Shown: positions 7,724-15,757 of the stretch, piece by piece
Layout of the letters: the number at the start of each line of letters is the position of its first letter
How positions within the stretch are numbered: the stretch's first letter is position 1
Source: Caldilineaceae bacterium
GTDB taxonomy: Bacteria; Chloroflexota; Anaerolineae; Caldilineales; Caldilineaceae
DNA: 64,000 bases
Reading direction: 5' to 3'
Assembly: GCA_022823185.1 (NCBI GenBank)
Contig: JAJDXQ010000002.1
Location: 1 to 64,000, forward strand
Position numbers and translations under genes: made by a program
Notes under the pieces: model-generated
Told to the model about the DNA's origin: nothing
Seen by the model: the letters and a program-made list of their open reading frames with translations, nothing else
The model's database searches: none

Positions 7724-9190
7724 TCAGATGCTCGACGTCTTCTGAAAGTCAATCAAGCCCACAAGATAATCAAGCGTGCTCCTTCCATGCCCCGTTCGAG
7801 CAGTGGCCCAAGTAACGTCATCCGATTGCATCTTGTTTAACAACCATTCGGCCCTTCCTTTCTCCGATGCTTGGGTTTTGGTAGAAAGCAAATCGGGATG
7901 AGTCAAATCTTGGTCCTGCGCCTTGAGCTTCAGTTGTTCAATTGCAGAAGACCCCCCAGCAAAATCAGGAATCGCTCCTTCCACAGCGTATAGATATGCT
8001 TCCGAGACATCAAACCAACCATCTAGCTGACGGTCAGAGGTCAAAGATGTGCTCAATCCGTCAATATGGTTCAGGACTTCGCTGGCGCGTCGTTCGCCCA
8101 GTATGAACTGGCGATACAACGAAGGTTCCTTGAGCTTGAGAGGGATGAGAAATGCAAGCAGATCAGGGTGCATTTCGTACCTTTCCGGTAGCGTTCTTGC
8201 GACCAAAGCGATTAATCTGACGCAATGGTCGATCTCTCTAAGAGAAAGGTCTAGGCGAACACAAAGACTTGGAAACCCCTGAGATAATCTGCGGTATTCT
8301 GCAGAGTGCAACCTATAATTCGCGCTCTTATCCAGGGAGCGAAAGTACTCTTCCAGCTTGTATTGATCCATCAAGCTTCTGCAGAACAGTTCAGTGTTCG
8401 TGACAGGCAGCGAAAACTCTATGTCATAAAAGCGCTGCAGATAGAGATCGGCGTCGATCTCACCGTAGACCGATTGCAGCGATTTGCAGATCTCCTCCCG
8501 GTTCACGCCGAAAACAAAGATCAGTCCGGGCACGTCGAAGATGTGCTTGACCCGTTCCAGCAGCTCAATGGCGAAGGTCGGGCGGCATCGGTCGAGTTCG
8601 TCGATGATAAAGACCAGGGGGCACCCCGTTTCCTTTGCGACCGCGGCAGACAGTTGCGTCAGTTTGTTCTTCAAGCGATCCTTGGTCTTTCTTTGGTCCG
8701 AATATTCCTGGAGCAGGTTTCTGTCATCCAGTTTGCTCAAGTCAACATTAAGGTCAAGCCCTGTCAGTTTTGAAGGCACAGATATAAGATTCTGCTTGAT
8801 CAATTGAACTGCAACCTGTCCCACTTGTTTGGCCAACTCTTTGACCTTGCCCTCTTTGAACTGTTCGGACATCTGACCAATGATGGACAAGAGCGGATCA
8901 TCGCAGAAGTCATCCTCCCACGCGTTGTAGTAGATAGCGCGGAATTGGTCCTTTTCCAAATCCTTTTGCCAGCGTTTGAGCAGAAAGGTTTTGCCGGTGC
9001 CCCACTGGCCGTTGATGCTGATGACAAAAGGCTCTTGTTGATTACGGATGAGGTATGTCAATCTTTCGGCAATCTGCTTGCGGCCGAGTTCATCATCCTG
9101 CCAAGGTAGTTCTACCGAAACATCCAGTTCACGGAGTTTCAGTTGCAAAGCGTCTCGTGGACCCGCGGGAATCGAACTCTCTTCTGCCAT
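7724..9190 (-). CDS. KAP-family P-loop NTPase
   Basis: A 488-residue STAND-like ATPase of the KAP group. Walker A is GQWGTGKT (61-68); Walker B is VFIIDELDRC (193-202). YYNAWEDD (87-94) and ADLYLQRFYDIEF (247-259) are further KAP hallmarks. No membrane segment is present, unlike many KAP proteins that carry an inserted pair. KAP NTPases include PifA of the F plasmid, which excludes phage T7, so a role in phage defence or signalling at the membrane is reasonable. The start is ATG 9190 with GGAG nine bases upstream. It sits 37 bases after hsdM on the same strand. Confidence 0.88.
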   Translation of the reverse strand: MAEESSIPAGPRDALQLKLRELDVSVELPWQDDELGRKQIAERLTYLIRNQQEPFVISINGQWGTGKTFLLKRWQKDLEKDQFRAIYYNAWEDDFCDDPLLSIIGQMSEQFKEGKVKELAKQVGQVAVQLIKQNLISVPSKLTGLDLNVDLSKLDDRNLLQEYSDQRKTKDRLKNKLTQLSAAVAKETGCPLVFIIDELDRCRPTFAIELLERVKHIFDVPGLIFVFGVNREEICKSLQSVYGEIDADLYLQRFYDIEFSLPVTNTELFCRSLMDQYKLEEYFRSLDKSANYRLHSAEYRRLSQGFPSLCVRLDLSLREIDHCVRLIALVARTLPERYEMHPDLLAFLIPLKLKEPSLYRQFILGERRASEVLNHIDGLSTSLTSDRQLDGWFDVSEAYLYAVEGAIPDFAGGSSAIEQLKLKAQDQDLTHPDLLSTKTQASEKGRAEWLLNKMQSDDVTWATARTGHGRSTLDYLVGLIDFQKTSSI

Positions 9191-9227
9191 TTAATTCTCC
9201 AATTGATGCTTTCCGTTTAAATCCCCT

Positions 9228-11186
9228 TTACGCCTCTCCCATGATCTCCCCCAATAACCCCTCAGACTCCCGCTCCAGCGCGCGTATGTCGGCCCAGATT
9301 TCTTCTGGCGCACGCAACGGCTGGGGCTTGTAGAAGTAGCGGGTGAAGCTGATTTCATACCCCACCTTCACTCTGCCCGGCACGTACCAGGCGTCGGGCG
9401 CATAGGGCAGCACCTCGCGACGCAAAAATCCCTCGATGCCGTTCTCCTCCAGCAGCGGCACCTGTTCCGTGTCGCGCAGGTCTTTGTCCGGCTCATACTC
9501 GACCACCACCTGCTTCCCGTCTACACAGTCAGGAAAGAGGCCGCGCAGCGGATCGGGGTCGACACCGGTCCGGTGAATCTTGCGGATGACCGGCGGCGCG
9601 TCAGGCGCGGGCGCGACAGCCTCCCTCATCTTCTTGATCTCGCTCGCCTTGTACGCGCGGTCCGGGTCGATACCGGGCAGACGCAAGGGCCGCTCGACCG
9701 TCAGCTTGTGGTAGCCGAACGCCGCGTTGGCGAATATCTTCGACTGCGGCGTCTCCTCGAAGGCGAGGAAGGTATCGATGACGCGTTCGATGTCGGCCGC
9801 GGCCAGTTCGCAGTTCTTGTTGCCCAGGTTCTTGCGCAACGGCCGGTACCACTCGCTCGCGTCGATCAGCTGGACATAGCCCTGCCTCTCGACCGGCTTG
9901 CGGTTGCTCAGCACCCAGATATAGGTGGCGATGCCAGTGTTGTAAAAAATGTTGAGCGGCAGAGCAATGATCGCCTCGAGCCAGTCGTTCTCGATGATCC
10001 AGCGGCGGATGTTGCTCTCGCCCTGGCCGGCGTCGCCGGTGAAAATTGAGCTGCCGTTGTGCACCTCTGCAATACGGCTGCCCAGCGGCGCGTCCCGTTT
10101 CATCTTGCTCACCATGTTGGCGAGAAAAAGCATCTGCCCGTCGCTGGAGCGGGTGACGAGTGACAGGTCGGGGTCGCCGTCATGTTCAACCACGAAGCGG
10201 GGATCAGTGAGGTCCGATTTGCCGCCCATGCGCTCAAGGTCGCTCTTCCAGCTCTTGCCGTAGGGCGGATTGGAGAGCATGAAATCGAACTCGCGCGCGG
10301 GGAATGCGTCGGCTGAGAGCGTGGAGCCGTACCGGATATTGTCCACCTCATCCCCCTCCCCTTTCAGGATAAGGTCGGCCTTGCTGATGGCGTAGGTCTC
10401 CCCGTTGACCTCCTGCCCGTAGAGGTGGATCGAGACGTCCTCGCCCTGATCGCGGGCGAGTTGGGTGAGCGTCTCCTCGGCCACGGTCAACATACCGCCC
10501 GTGCCGCAGGCGCCGTCGTAGACCAGATAGGTGGTCGACTGCACCTGGTCGGCGATCGGCTTGAAAATAAGATGCGCCATCAACTCCACCACGTCGCGCG
10601 GGGTGAAGTGCTCGCCCGCTTCTTCGTTGTTCTCCTCGTTGAAGCGCCGGATCAGCTCCTCGAAGACTGTGCCCATACCGTGATTGTCGAGTCCGGGCAG
10701 GCGCACGCTACCGTCGGCGTTGAGGACGGGCCTGGGGCTGAGGTTGACGGAACTGTCGAGGAACTTTCCGATCAGAAAACCCAGGATATCCTTTTCCACC
10801 AGTGTTGGAATCTCGTTACGGAACCTGAATCTTTCCAGAATCTCCTGCACATTGGAAGAGAATCCGTCGAGGTAGGCATCGAAGTCGGCGCGCAGCTGTT
10901 GTTGTTTCCCGATTGAGCGCAGATCGCGCAGCCGAAAAGGGGATGTATTGTAGAAGGCCTCGCCCGACTCCAGTCGCAGCGCACTTTCCTGGTTGGTGAT
11001 GCCGGCCTCGTCCGACTGCGCCTTCATACGCAGCACCGCCTCCTTGGTCGGCTCCAGCACTGCGTCGAGGCGGCGTATGACGGTCATGGGCAGGATGACG
11101 TCGCGGTATTTGCCGCGCACATAGTGGTCGCGCAGTACGTCGTCGGCGATGCCCCAAATGAAACTGCTGATGTTCAAGGTGTTCAT
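9228..11186 (-). CDS. hsdM: Type I restriction enzyme, M (N6-adenine methylase) subunit
   Basis: A 652-residue SAM-dependent adenine methyltransferase. An N-terminal HsdM_N helical domain (1-150) is followed by EHFTPRDVV (192-200), motif I DGACGTGGM (224-232) for SAM binding, and the catalytic motif IV NPPY (306-309). The C-terminal 200 residues, including GYEISFTRYFYKPQ, are typical of the longer HsdM group. The start is ATG 11186 (MNTLNISS), preceded by GGGAGAG; an upstream in-frame start at 11237 lacks a ribosome site. It is the first gene of the restriction locus and lies downstream of an AT-rich stretch with inverted repeats. Confidence 0.94.
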   Translation of the reverse strand: MNTLNISSFIWGIADDVLRDHYVRGKYRDVILPMTVIRRLDAVLEPTKEAVLRMKAQSDEAGITNQESALRLESGEAFYNTSPFRLRDLRSIGKQQQLRADFDAYLDGFSSNVQEILERFRFRNEIPTLVEKDILGFLIGKFLDSSVNLSPRPVLNADGSVRLPGLDNHGMGTVFEELIRRFNEENNEEAGEHFTPRDVVELMAHLIFKPIADQVQSTTYLVYDGACGTGGMLTVAEETLTQLARDQGEDVSIHLYGQEVNGETYAISKADLILKGEGDEVDNIRYGSTLSADAFPAREFDFMLSNPPYGKSWKSDLERMGGKSDLTDPRFVVEHDGDPDLSLVTRSSDGQMLFLANMVSKMKRDAPLGSRIAEVHNGSSIFTGDAGQGESNIRRWIIENDWLEAIIALPLNIFYNTGIATYIWVLSNRKPVERQGYVQLIDASEWYRPLRKNLGNKNCELAAADIERVIDTFLAFEETPQSKIFANAAFGYHKLTVERPLRLPGIDPDRAYKASEIKKMREAVAPAPDAPPVIRKIHRTGVDPDPLRGLFPDCVDGKQVVVEYEPDKDLRDTEQVPLLEENGIEGFLRREVLPYAPDAWYVPGRVKVGYEISFTRYFYKPQPLRAPEEIWADIRALERESEGLLGEIMGEA

Positions 11187-11219
11187 CCACTCTCCCTGAT
11201 AAGGATTCACTTTCCTGTG

Positions 11220-11267
11220 CAAAGAACATTTGCCCATCCTTCATTCTATGATAACAAAGTTCTTTGT
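11220..11267 (-). promoter_or_regulatory. Inverted repeats upstream of hsdM, possible operator
   Basis: CAAAGAAC (11220-11227) and its reverse complement GTTCTTTG (11259-11266) lie 31 bases apart, and the second arm is part of a 14-base near-perfect palindrome, ACAAAG-TT-CTTTGT (11254-11267). The surrounding 100 bases are much more AT-rich than the rest of the window, as expected for a promoter region. The site is 34-81 bases upstream of the hsdM start. A regulator that delays or tunes expression of the restriction locus could bind here (inference). Confidence 0.4.
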
Positions 11268-11408
11268 GCATATGATCATAATTGTATATTTTCAAATATG
11301 CTTATGGCCATATCAACAGGACCTCTTCATATAAAGACCTCTATGACTACCCAACATGCTCTGCAAGCGCCTGCTCGACCCAGTCGCCGCGCCTGGCGGG
11401 GTTGCGCC

Positions 11409-12485
11409 TCAGCCTGAAAATGCCGGCAGCACCTCCCGCGTCAGCAGTTCGGCACACCGCGTCTCCTCATCGTCGGTTGCGTCCACGGTCGGGCCCATCA
11501 CCACGATCCTGTCTATCCCCAGGTCGACGATCTCCTGGATCCGTCTGATGCACCTTTCCGGCGGACCGACGACCGCAAATTGGTCCACGAACTCGGCGGG
11601 GGGAACTACCGATACGGTGCGGTCCCGCATGTTGTACTCTTTGCGCAGGTTCGTCAGGACTTCCTTCTCCGCCTGCGTAACCGGCCCATGCGTCTTCCCG
11701 TGCATCACGGAAAACCGCACGAATGTGTCCAGGAACTGGACCATCTCCCGGGCCGCCTCCAGCTGCGGATGGCACACGATGTTCAGGTACGCGCCGTACC
11801 GGATTCCGTCCGGATCCAGCCCTGCTTCACGACGCGCGGTGCGGGCCTGCTCCAATCCCCATCCCAGCCTGTTGAGGTCCGCCCCCAACGCGAACATGAC
11901 AATGTCGGCGTGTCGCGCCGCCGTCCCGATTACCCTCGGCCCGCTCGCTGCAACGGCCACGGGCACTTTCTTGTCCTGGGCGTTGAGCCACATGAGCCTG
12001 CTGTCGGCGGGGGTATCCGCCAGGTTCAGCGTATCAACGGGCGGGGCCAGGCCGCGGCAGTGTGTCAGGTCGTCGAAGGCCACGCTGCTTCCATTCAGGT
12101 AGGCCTGCAGGGCTTGCAGGTAGCTGTCCAGCACCCTCACGTAGGCGGGCGCGTGTCCGACGAAGGCCAGCGCGGAGTCCCCCCGCCCGATTCCCAGCAC
12201 CGCTCGCCCTTCCGACGCCTCCTGAATGCTCGCAATCGCGCCCGCAGCCACCGCCGGGTGGCGGGTCACCGGGTTCGTGACATCCGTGCTCAGCTGGATC
12301 CGCTCCGTAGCAGAAGCGGCCAGCGCCAAAGAAACGTAAATGTCCCCGCACAGGTTCTGATTGTCAAGAATCCCGATGCCATGCCAGCCCGCTTCCTCCG
12401 CCCTCTGGGCGTAGTCCACTGCTTTTCGCGTATGGGGACGGATGGCCGTAATCAGCTCCACCTGGCGATTTGTGACGCTCTGCAT
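11409..12485 (-). CDS. LLM-class (luciferase-like) flavin-dependent oxidoreductase
   Basis: A 358-residue TIM-barrel flavoenzyme of the bacterial-luciferase superfamily, which use FMN or coenzyme F420. The typical order is present: AVDYAQRAEEAGWHGIGILD near residues 22-41, the TERIQLSTDVTNPVTRHPAVAAG block near 60-83, and GRAVLGIGRGDSA near 93-105. The C-terminal DLGIDRIVVMGP is also typical. The substrate cannot be told. The start is ATG 12485 with AAGGAAG upstream. It stands alone, transcribed on the minus strand towards hsdM, with about 220 bases between. Confidence 0.88.
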   Translation of the reverse strand: MQSVTNRQVELITAIRPHTRKAVDYAQRAEEAGWHGIGILDNQNLCGDIYVSLALAASATERIQLSTDVTNPVTRHPAVAAGAIASIQEASEGRAVLGIGRGDSALAFVGHAPAYVRVLDSYLQALQAYLNGSSVAFDDLTHCRGLAPPVDTLNLADTPADSRLMWLNAQDKKVPVAVAASGPRVIGTAARHADIVMFALGADLNRLGWGLEQARTARREAGLDPDGIRYGAYLNIVCHPQLEAAREMVQFLDTFVRFSVMHGKTHGPVTQAEKEVLTNLRKEYNMRDRTVSVVPPAEFVDQFAVVGPPERCIRRIQEIVDLGIDRIVVMGPTVDATDDEETRCAELLTREVLPAFSG

Positions 12486-12563
12486 TTTTACTCTTCCTTG
12501 ATTACTAAACCCTTCGAATGGCGGCGTTGCCTTGAAGGGCTGACTTATGGGTACGGGGGAGAC

Positions 12564-12652
12564 ACAGCGTTATCTCCATTCCGGCAGGATCCAGCAGCGG
12601 GGATACGGCGCGGCTCGAACTCGACCAGCGGGGCGATATCGTAGTCCGGCGC
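12564..12652 (-). repeat. Gene-end fragment, copy 1 of a diverged direct repeat
   Basis: This 89-base stretch and 13801-13890 align over their full length at roughly 80% identity. Read on the minus strand copy 1 encodes DYDIAPLVEFEPRRIP and copy 2 encodes DSDFDPLVEFEPDHIP followed by a stop. They look like the C-terminal end of the same unidentified protein. Both lie in gene-poor spacers either side of the DUF4160/DUF2442 pair, so that pair is bracketed by debris of one gene family. Confidence 0.6.
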
Positions 12653-12683
12653 TGACCTGCCCCCGCACGGCCTCCCTCACCCT

Positions 12684-13190
12684 CTACCGTCGCAGCATCT
12701 CCCCCTCCACCAACAACTCCGAAACGCCCACTTTCAGCGCCTTGGCGATCGCCCCCAGGGTCTTGTACCTCGGCGACTGCCCACCCTTCTCCAGCCGCAC
12801 CAGTGTCACCCGCCCGATGCCTGCTGCACGGGCGAGCGCATCTTGGGACAGTCCGGCGGATTTCCGCAGCCGCCGGATGCGTTGGCCAAGCGTATGCCTA
12901 CCTCGCATGGCTACGGCCTCGACAGCCGGGCGGTACAATGCGTCGCAGTAGTGACGGGCGAAGTCCCAAGGAATCTCAACTGTTTCGCCTTGGGCCGTCT
13001 TCAGAACCATTTCGTACGGGTTGGGCAACTCCAGGGCCGACAAGGTCGCACGTTCTCCGATCTCAGGAAGAGCGGAATATGGAATGAGACCCTTTGCGCC
13101 GTCGGCGAAGCCAAGTTCGATGCCGTGTTCCAAGAGGCTTGCGACCGTCATCATGCGATTGGCGTTTTTGACGAGAACGGCGTCAATCAT
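12684..13190 (-). CDS. DUF2442 domain fused to an XRE-type helix-turn-helix
   Basis: A 168-residue protein with two domains. Residues 1-80 match DUF2442 (beta-rich; ELGFADGAKGLIPYSAL, ETVEIPWDFARHY). Residues 100-165 are an XRE/Cro helix-turn-helix: LGQRIRRLRKSAGLSQDALARAAGIGRVTLVRLEKG in parts. The start is ATG 13190, which overlaps the stop of the DUF4160 gene in ATGA and has GGAGGG nine bases upstream, so the two are translationally coupled. DUF4160-DUF2442 pairs are common and resemble toxin-antitoxin operons; here the HTH could give autoregulation through the palindrome upstream of the pair. Confidence 0.85.
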   Translation of the reverse strand: MIDAVLVKNANRMMTVASLLEHGIELGFADGAKGLIPYSALPEIGERATLSALELPNPYEMVLKTAQGETVEIPWDFARHYCDALYRPAVEAVAMRGRHTLGQRIRRLRKSAGLSQDALARAAGIGRVTLVRLEKGGQSPRYKTLGAIAKALKVGVSELLVEGEMLRR

Positions 13191-13429
13191 CGGCTCCCTC
13201 CGTGAATGGAATCCCAAGTCTTCCTGATATCCTCGGCATGCCTGGCATAAGCTCTCAATATGTCCCTATAGGTTCCGGCCGGTGGATTTTCCATAAAGGC
13301 GCCTCCGTTCAACTCTATGCGGCACACATCTTCACCGCCGACCCAGACGTGTATATGGGGCGGCTCAAAGCTGTTCTCCCTTGTATTGACAACGAAACGG
13401 AACTGGCCCTCCACTACCACGGTCGGCAT
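13187..13429 (-). CDS. DUF4160 domain protein
   Basis: An 80-residue protein that is almost entirely the DUF4160 domain: FRFVVNTRENSFEPPHIHVW, then CRIELNGG and a C-terminal helix. The EPPHIHVW block is the family hallmark. DUF4160 genes nearly always precede a DUF2442 gene; the pair has been suggested to be toxin-antitoxin-like, without firm proof. It is first in a two-gene operon, overlapping the next gene by four bases. A 17-base palindrome 53 bases upstream is the likely control site. Confidence 0.85.
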   Translation of the reverse strand: MPTVVVEGQFRFVVNTRENSFEPPHIHVWVGGEDVCRIELNGGAFMENPPAGTYRDILRAYARHAEDIRKTWDSIHGGSR

Positions 13430-13481
13430 GCAATTTCCTCATGCGAAGCAGTGCCCTCAATGCAGCCCAATAGGCAAAAGT

Positions 13482-13498
13482 GTATCATAAAACGATAC
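13482..13498 (-). promoter_or_regulatory. Palindromic operator upstream of the DUF4160/DUF2442-HTH operon
   Basis: GTATC-ATAAAAC-GATAC is a 5-bp inverted repeat with a 7-base spacer. On the minus strand it contains TATGAT, a good -10 box, so a bound repressor would cover the promoter. The -35 is weak. The XRE domain of the second gene is the obvious candidate ligand (inference). Confidence 0.5.
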
Positions 13499-13660
13499 AA
13501 AACAGGAAGTTCTGCATTCTGTTGGCTGTAGACCGAACAGGGCTATGCGGGAAGGGCCTTATCAGTCGTTTGGGTGATTAGAGGGTTTTCTACAGTGAAG
13601 CAGACGGGCGTGGCCAAGAGTGAGGGCAACTGCAAAATGAGGCTTGTGAGGATCAAAGAT

Positions 13661-13777
13661 TCAGTCTCGACAAGATTCAAGCGAATTCTGGCACGTCCGC
13701 GCATACTGTACTTCGACCATGTCTAGCACTTCCTGCCGGAAACGGGGACTCAGGTCCTCCGCCGTCCTCAGGTCCAC
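13661..13777 (-). pseudogene. Short coding remnant, unidentified
   Basis: A 38-codon frame from GTG 13777 to a stop at 13661 encodes a protein-like sequence (DLSPRFRQEVLDMVEVQYART) with no family recognised. It begins right after an in-frame stop and has no ribosome site. It is one more piece of debris in the 13500-14440 stretch and may be only a chance frame. Confidence 0.25.
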
Positions 13778-13800
13778 TTAGCGCGCTGCGAACGGTTTCG

Positions 13801-13890
13801 ACAGCGTTATCTCCATCCCGGCCACAATCAGCAGTCGGGGATATGGTCCGGCTCGAACTCGACCAGCGGATCGAAATCGCTGTCCGGCGC
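13801..13890 (-). repeat. Gene-end fragment, copy 2 of a diverged direct repeat
   Basis: Partner of 12564-12652. In this copy the minus-strand frame upstream stays open back to about 13920 (YQRPALRDDF) and ends in a stop right after EFEPDHIPDC, consistent with a true C-terminus of a lost gene. Confidence 0.6.
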
Positions 13891-14059
13891 GAAATCATCG
13901 CGCAGCGCTGGTCGCTGATATTCAGACTCAAAAGTTGCCTCCAGGCAAGGCATGACGCACACGGTCTACCCTACACCATGGCAACATCGCCAGCAAAACC
14001 ATACCTTCCAGGCTCACACGCCTCACTCCAGTCACCCTGCATTGCAAGCCCCCCAACCT

Positions 14060-14194
14060 CTCCTCTCGCGCCATCGGGTTCACCGACAGCGTCTCCCAGT
14101 CCGATACGAACCACGGGAACCCCTGCGTGCTCGCGTACGGAAACAGAGCCGCGGCGGCCTGCCAGCCGCAACCACGCCCAAACAGTCCACCCAA
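14060..14194 (-). pseudogene. Broken partial copy of the DUF6807 gene
   Basis: About 135 bases closely match the region of the intact DUF6807 gene encoding its residues around 240-290. The peptide FPYASTQGFPWFVSDWETLS in the fragment corresponds to IPFASAQGFPWFVSDWGTLT in the intact protein. The start of the match (WVDC) is in a different frame, so a frameshift separates the two parts, and everything before and after is missing. It lies about 0.7 kb from its full-length relative on the same strand. Confidence 0.75.
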
Positions 14195-14275
14195 ATTCCG
14201 GGTAGAGTCTCATTCTTCCAGCTTGACCCTGTGTCTCTCATATGAGACAGTAGATGTGCGGAAATCCTTTCCACC

Positions 14276-14438
14276 GAACTCCGAATCCACATCGGGCAGG
14301 GATCACCGTGTCTACGACATGATCTGTCGACGCAAAGTGGTGATCCTGCTTTGTTGCGGCGATAAGTCGAGTCAACAGAGAGACATAATACGAGCGCAGC
14401 AGATTGCTGGTGAACTCGAAGGAGGCTCCACAGAGTAA
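14276..14438 (+). pseudogene. Truncated, frameshifted HigB/RelE-like toxin remnant
   Basis: The C-terminal part of a RelE/ParE-superfamily killer protein of the TIGR02683 type is recognisable: ELRIHIGQG, then in another frame HRVYDMICRRKVVILLCCGD and KSSQQRDIIRAQQIAGEL. In intact relatives these form one continuous LRIHxGxGYRVY...LLxGGDK block, so a one- or two-base indel near 14303 broke the gene. The N-terminal half, with the catalytic region, is absent; the sequence before 14276 is unrelated. It ends 32 bases before the antitoxin gene, the usual order for this pair. Confidence 0.8.
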
Positions 14439-14470
14439 CTGTGGCAAAGGTGATTCAAAGGGGAGGACAG

Positions 14471-14752
14471 ATGAAACTAAGGAAGTTCGACGTAGTCGAT
14501 TTCTTAGACTGCGACGAGGCTTTAGAGGCGTACCTGAACGCGGCGCTGGCTGAAAACGACCCGCGGTACTTCGCCAAGGCGCTCGGCAACGTGGCACGCG
14601 CCAAAGGGATGTCATCCGTTTCTGACGTCAGTGGGGTAGGGCGGCAATCCCTTTACCGGGCGCTCTCGGACAAGGGCAACCCCCGCATCGATACACTGTT
14701 CAAAGTCCTGGAAGCCTTGGACATCCGGCTTTCCATCGCTGTGAACAGGTGA
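14471..14752 (+). CDS. HigA-like antidote protein (addiction module, TIGR02684 type)
   Basis: A 93-residue XRE-fold antitoxin. The N-terminus (KFDVVDFLDCDEALEAYLNAAL) and the HTH region (ALGNVARAKGMSSVSDVSGV, then QSLYRALSDKGNP) match the putative addiction-module antidote family. The start is ATG 14471 with GGGGAGGA six bases upstream; an in-frame GTG at 14441 lacks a good ribosome site. The neighbouring toxin is broken, so this is an orphan antitoxin that may persist because it still neutralises a related toxin elsewhere or represses a promoter. Confidence 0.85.
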   Translation: MKLRKFDVVDFLDCDEALEAYLNAALAENDPRYFAKALGNVARAKGMSSVSDVSGVGRQSLYRALSDKGNPRIDTLFKVLEALDIRLSIAVNR

Positions 14753-14788
14753 CAGCCCCCATTGTTCTCTCTCTGCTGACAGAATAAA

Positions 14789-14815
14789 GTCCTCGCTGTC
14801 TTTGGCAGCGGGGAC
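14789..14815 (+). terminator. Hairpin between the antidote gene and the DUF6807 gene
   Basis: GTCCTCGCTG (14789-14798) pairs with CAGCGGGGAC (14806-14815), a 10-bp stem with one G-T pair and a seven-base loop. It lies between two convergent genes. The following CTTTC is a short U-run only, so termination is likely but not certain. Confidence 0.5.
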
Positions 14816-14818
14816 CTT

Positions 14819-15757
14819 TCATCCCGGACAATAGCAGGCCGTCCCCCACATCTTCGCCACATCCGCCTCCTCTACATCCCCGTCATGCACCACAAAACGC
14901 ACCGCAAAATCCAGCACATCGCCCGGCTTCAGCGCATACCCCTCGCGCGCCATCGGATTGACCGTCAGCGTCCCCCAGTCCGATACGAACCACGGGAACC
15001 CCTGCGCGCTCGCGAACGGAATCAGCGCCGCGCCGGCCCGCCTGCCACCCGCGACCTCGCCCGAACAGTCCACCCAGTCCGACACCTGGCCGCTGATCGC
15101 CTTTCCCCCAACCCGGCCCTCGGCATCCACCATCGTCGCTCCGTCCGTCACCCGCAGCCCTTCGGTCATGCGCAGCCCGAAATAGGCATGCCGCGTCGGC
15201 CCGATATGCAGGTCCCACTCCGCCGCGCGCAGCTGGGAACGGACGTCGAACAGATTGGCCGTCTCGCCAGGCCGGATGTCGATCGTCCGCGTCTCCACAG
15301 CCAGCGTGCGCCGCTCCGGCGCGCCCCACTCGATGGGACCCTGCCAGTGCAGCGTCTGCGTCAGCCGCAGATGGTCCTCCGCCAACTCCTCCGCCTCCAC
15401 GGCGACGCTGAAAATGCGGCCCGGCGCCCGCCCCTGGAAGATGTCGTTCACATAGAAGTTGTAGTTCGCCTCCTCCAGCGCGCCGCCCGCAAACGGCAGA
15501 TAGCAGTTCACGTGGTCGGCGCCGATCCACAGCGAGTTGTGGTGCGGATGGTCCAGCGGCGATTCGCTCGTAATCGCAAAGCCCGCCGGCGTATACACCG
15601 GATACAGGTAGGCCCGAAACGCGCCCTGGCTCAGCGCCGTCAGGTCACGGCCCCGCCAGCGCACGTTCAGCCGGTGCGACTGCGCCCACGCCCCTTTCGG
15701 CAGCGCCACCTGGTCGCCTTCAAGCGAGAAATTTTCCAGCCGTCCCTCTTCAGTCAT
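14819..15757 (-). CDS. DUF6807 (PmoA-like) family protein
   Basis: A 312-residue protein of the family once labelled PmoA, found mainly in sugar-degrading and sponge- or soil-associated bacteria. Visible blocks are ITSESPLDHPHHNSLWIGAD near 60-80, a GPTRHAYFGLRM segment near 190-205 and FASAQGFPWFVSDW near 255-270, with HPHHNSLW the clearest hallmark. The fold is thought to resemble carbohydrate-active galactose-mutarotase-like beta proteins; activity is unproven. The start is ATG 15757 (MTEEG) with GGAGGGGAG upstream; the frame is open further upstream but shows no coding character. A broken partial copy lies nearby. Confidence 0.75.
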   Translation of the reverse strand: MTEEGRLENFSLEGDQVALPKGAWAQSHRLNVRWRGRDLTALSQGAFRAYLYPVYTPAGFAITSESPLDHPHHNSLWIGADHVNCYLPFAGGALEEANYNFYVNDIFQGRAPGRIFSVAVEAEELAEDHLRLTQTLHWQGPIEWGAPERRTLAVETRTIDIRPGETANLFDVRSQLRAAEWDLHIGPTRHAYFGLRMTEGLRVTDGATMVDAEGRVGGKAISGQVSDWVDCSGEVAGGRRAGAALIPFASAQGFPWFVSDWGTLTVNPMAREGYALKPGDVLDFAVRFVVHDGDVEEADVAKMWGTACYCPG

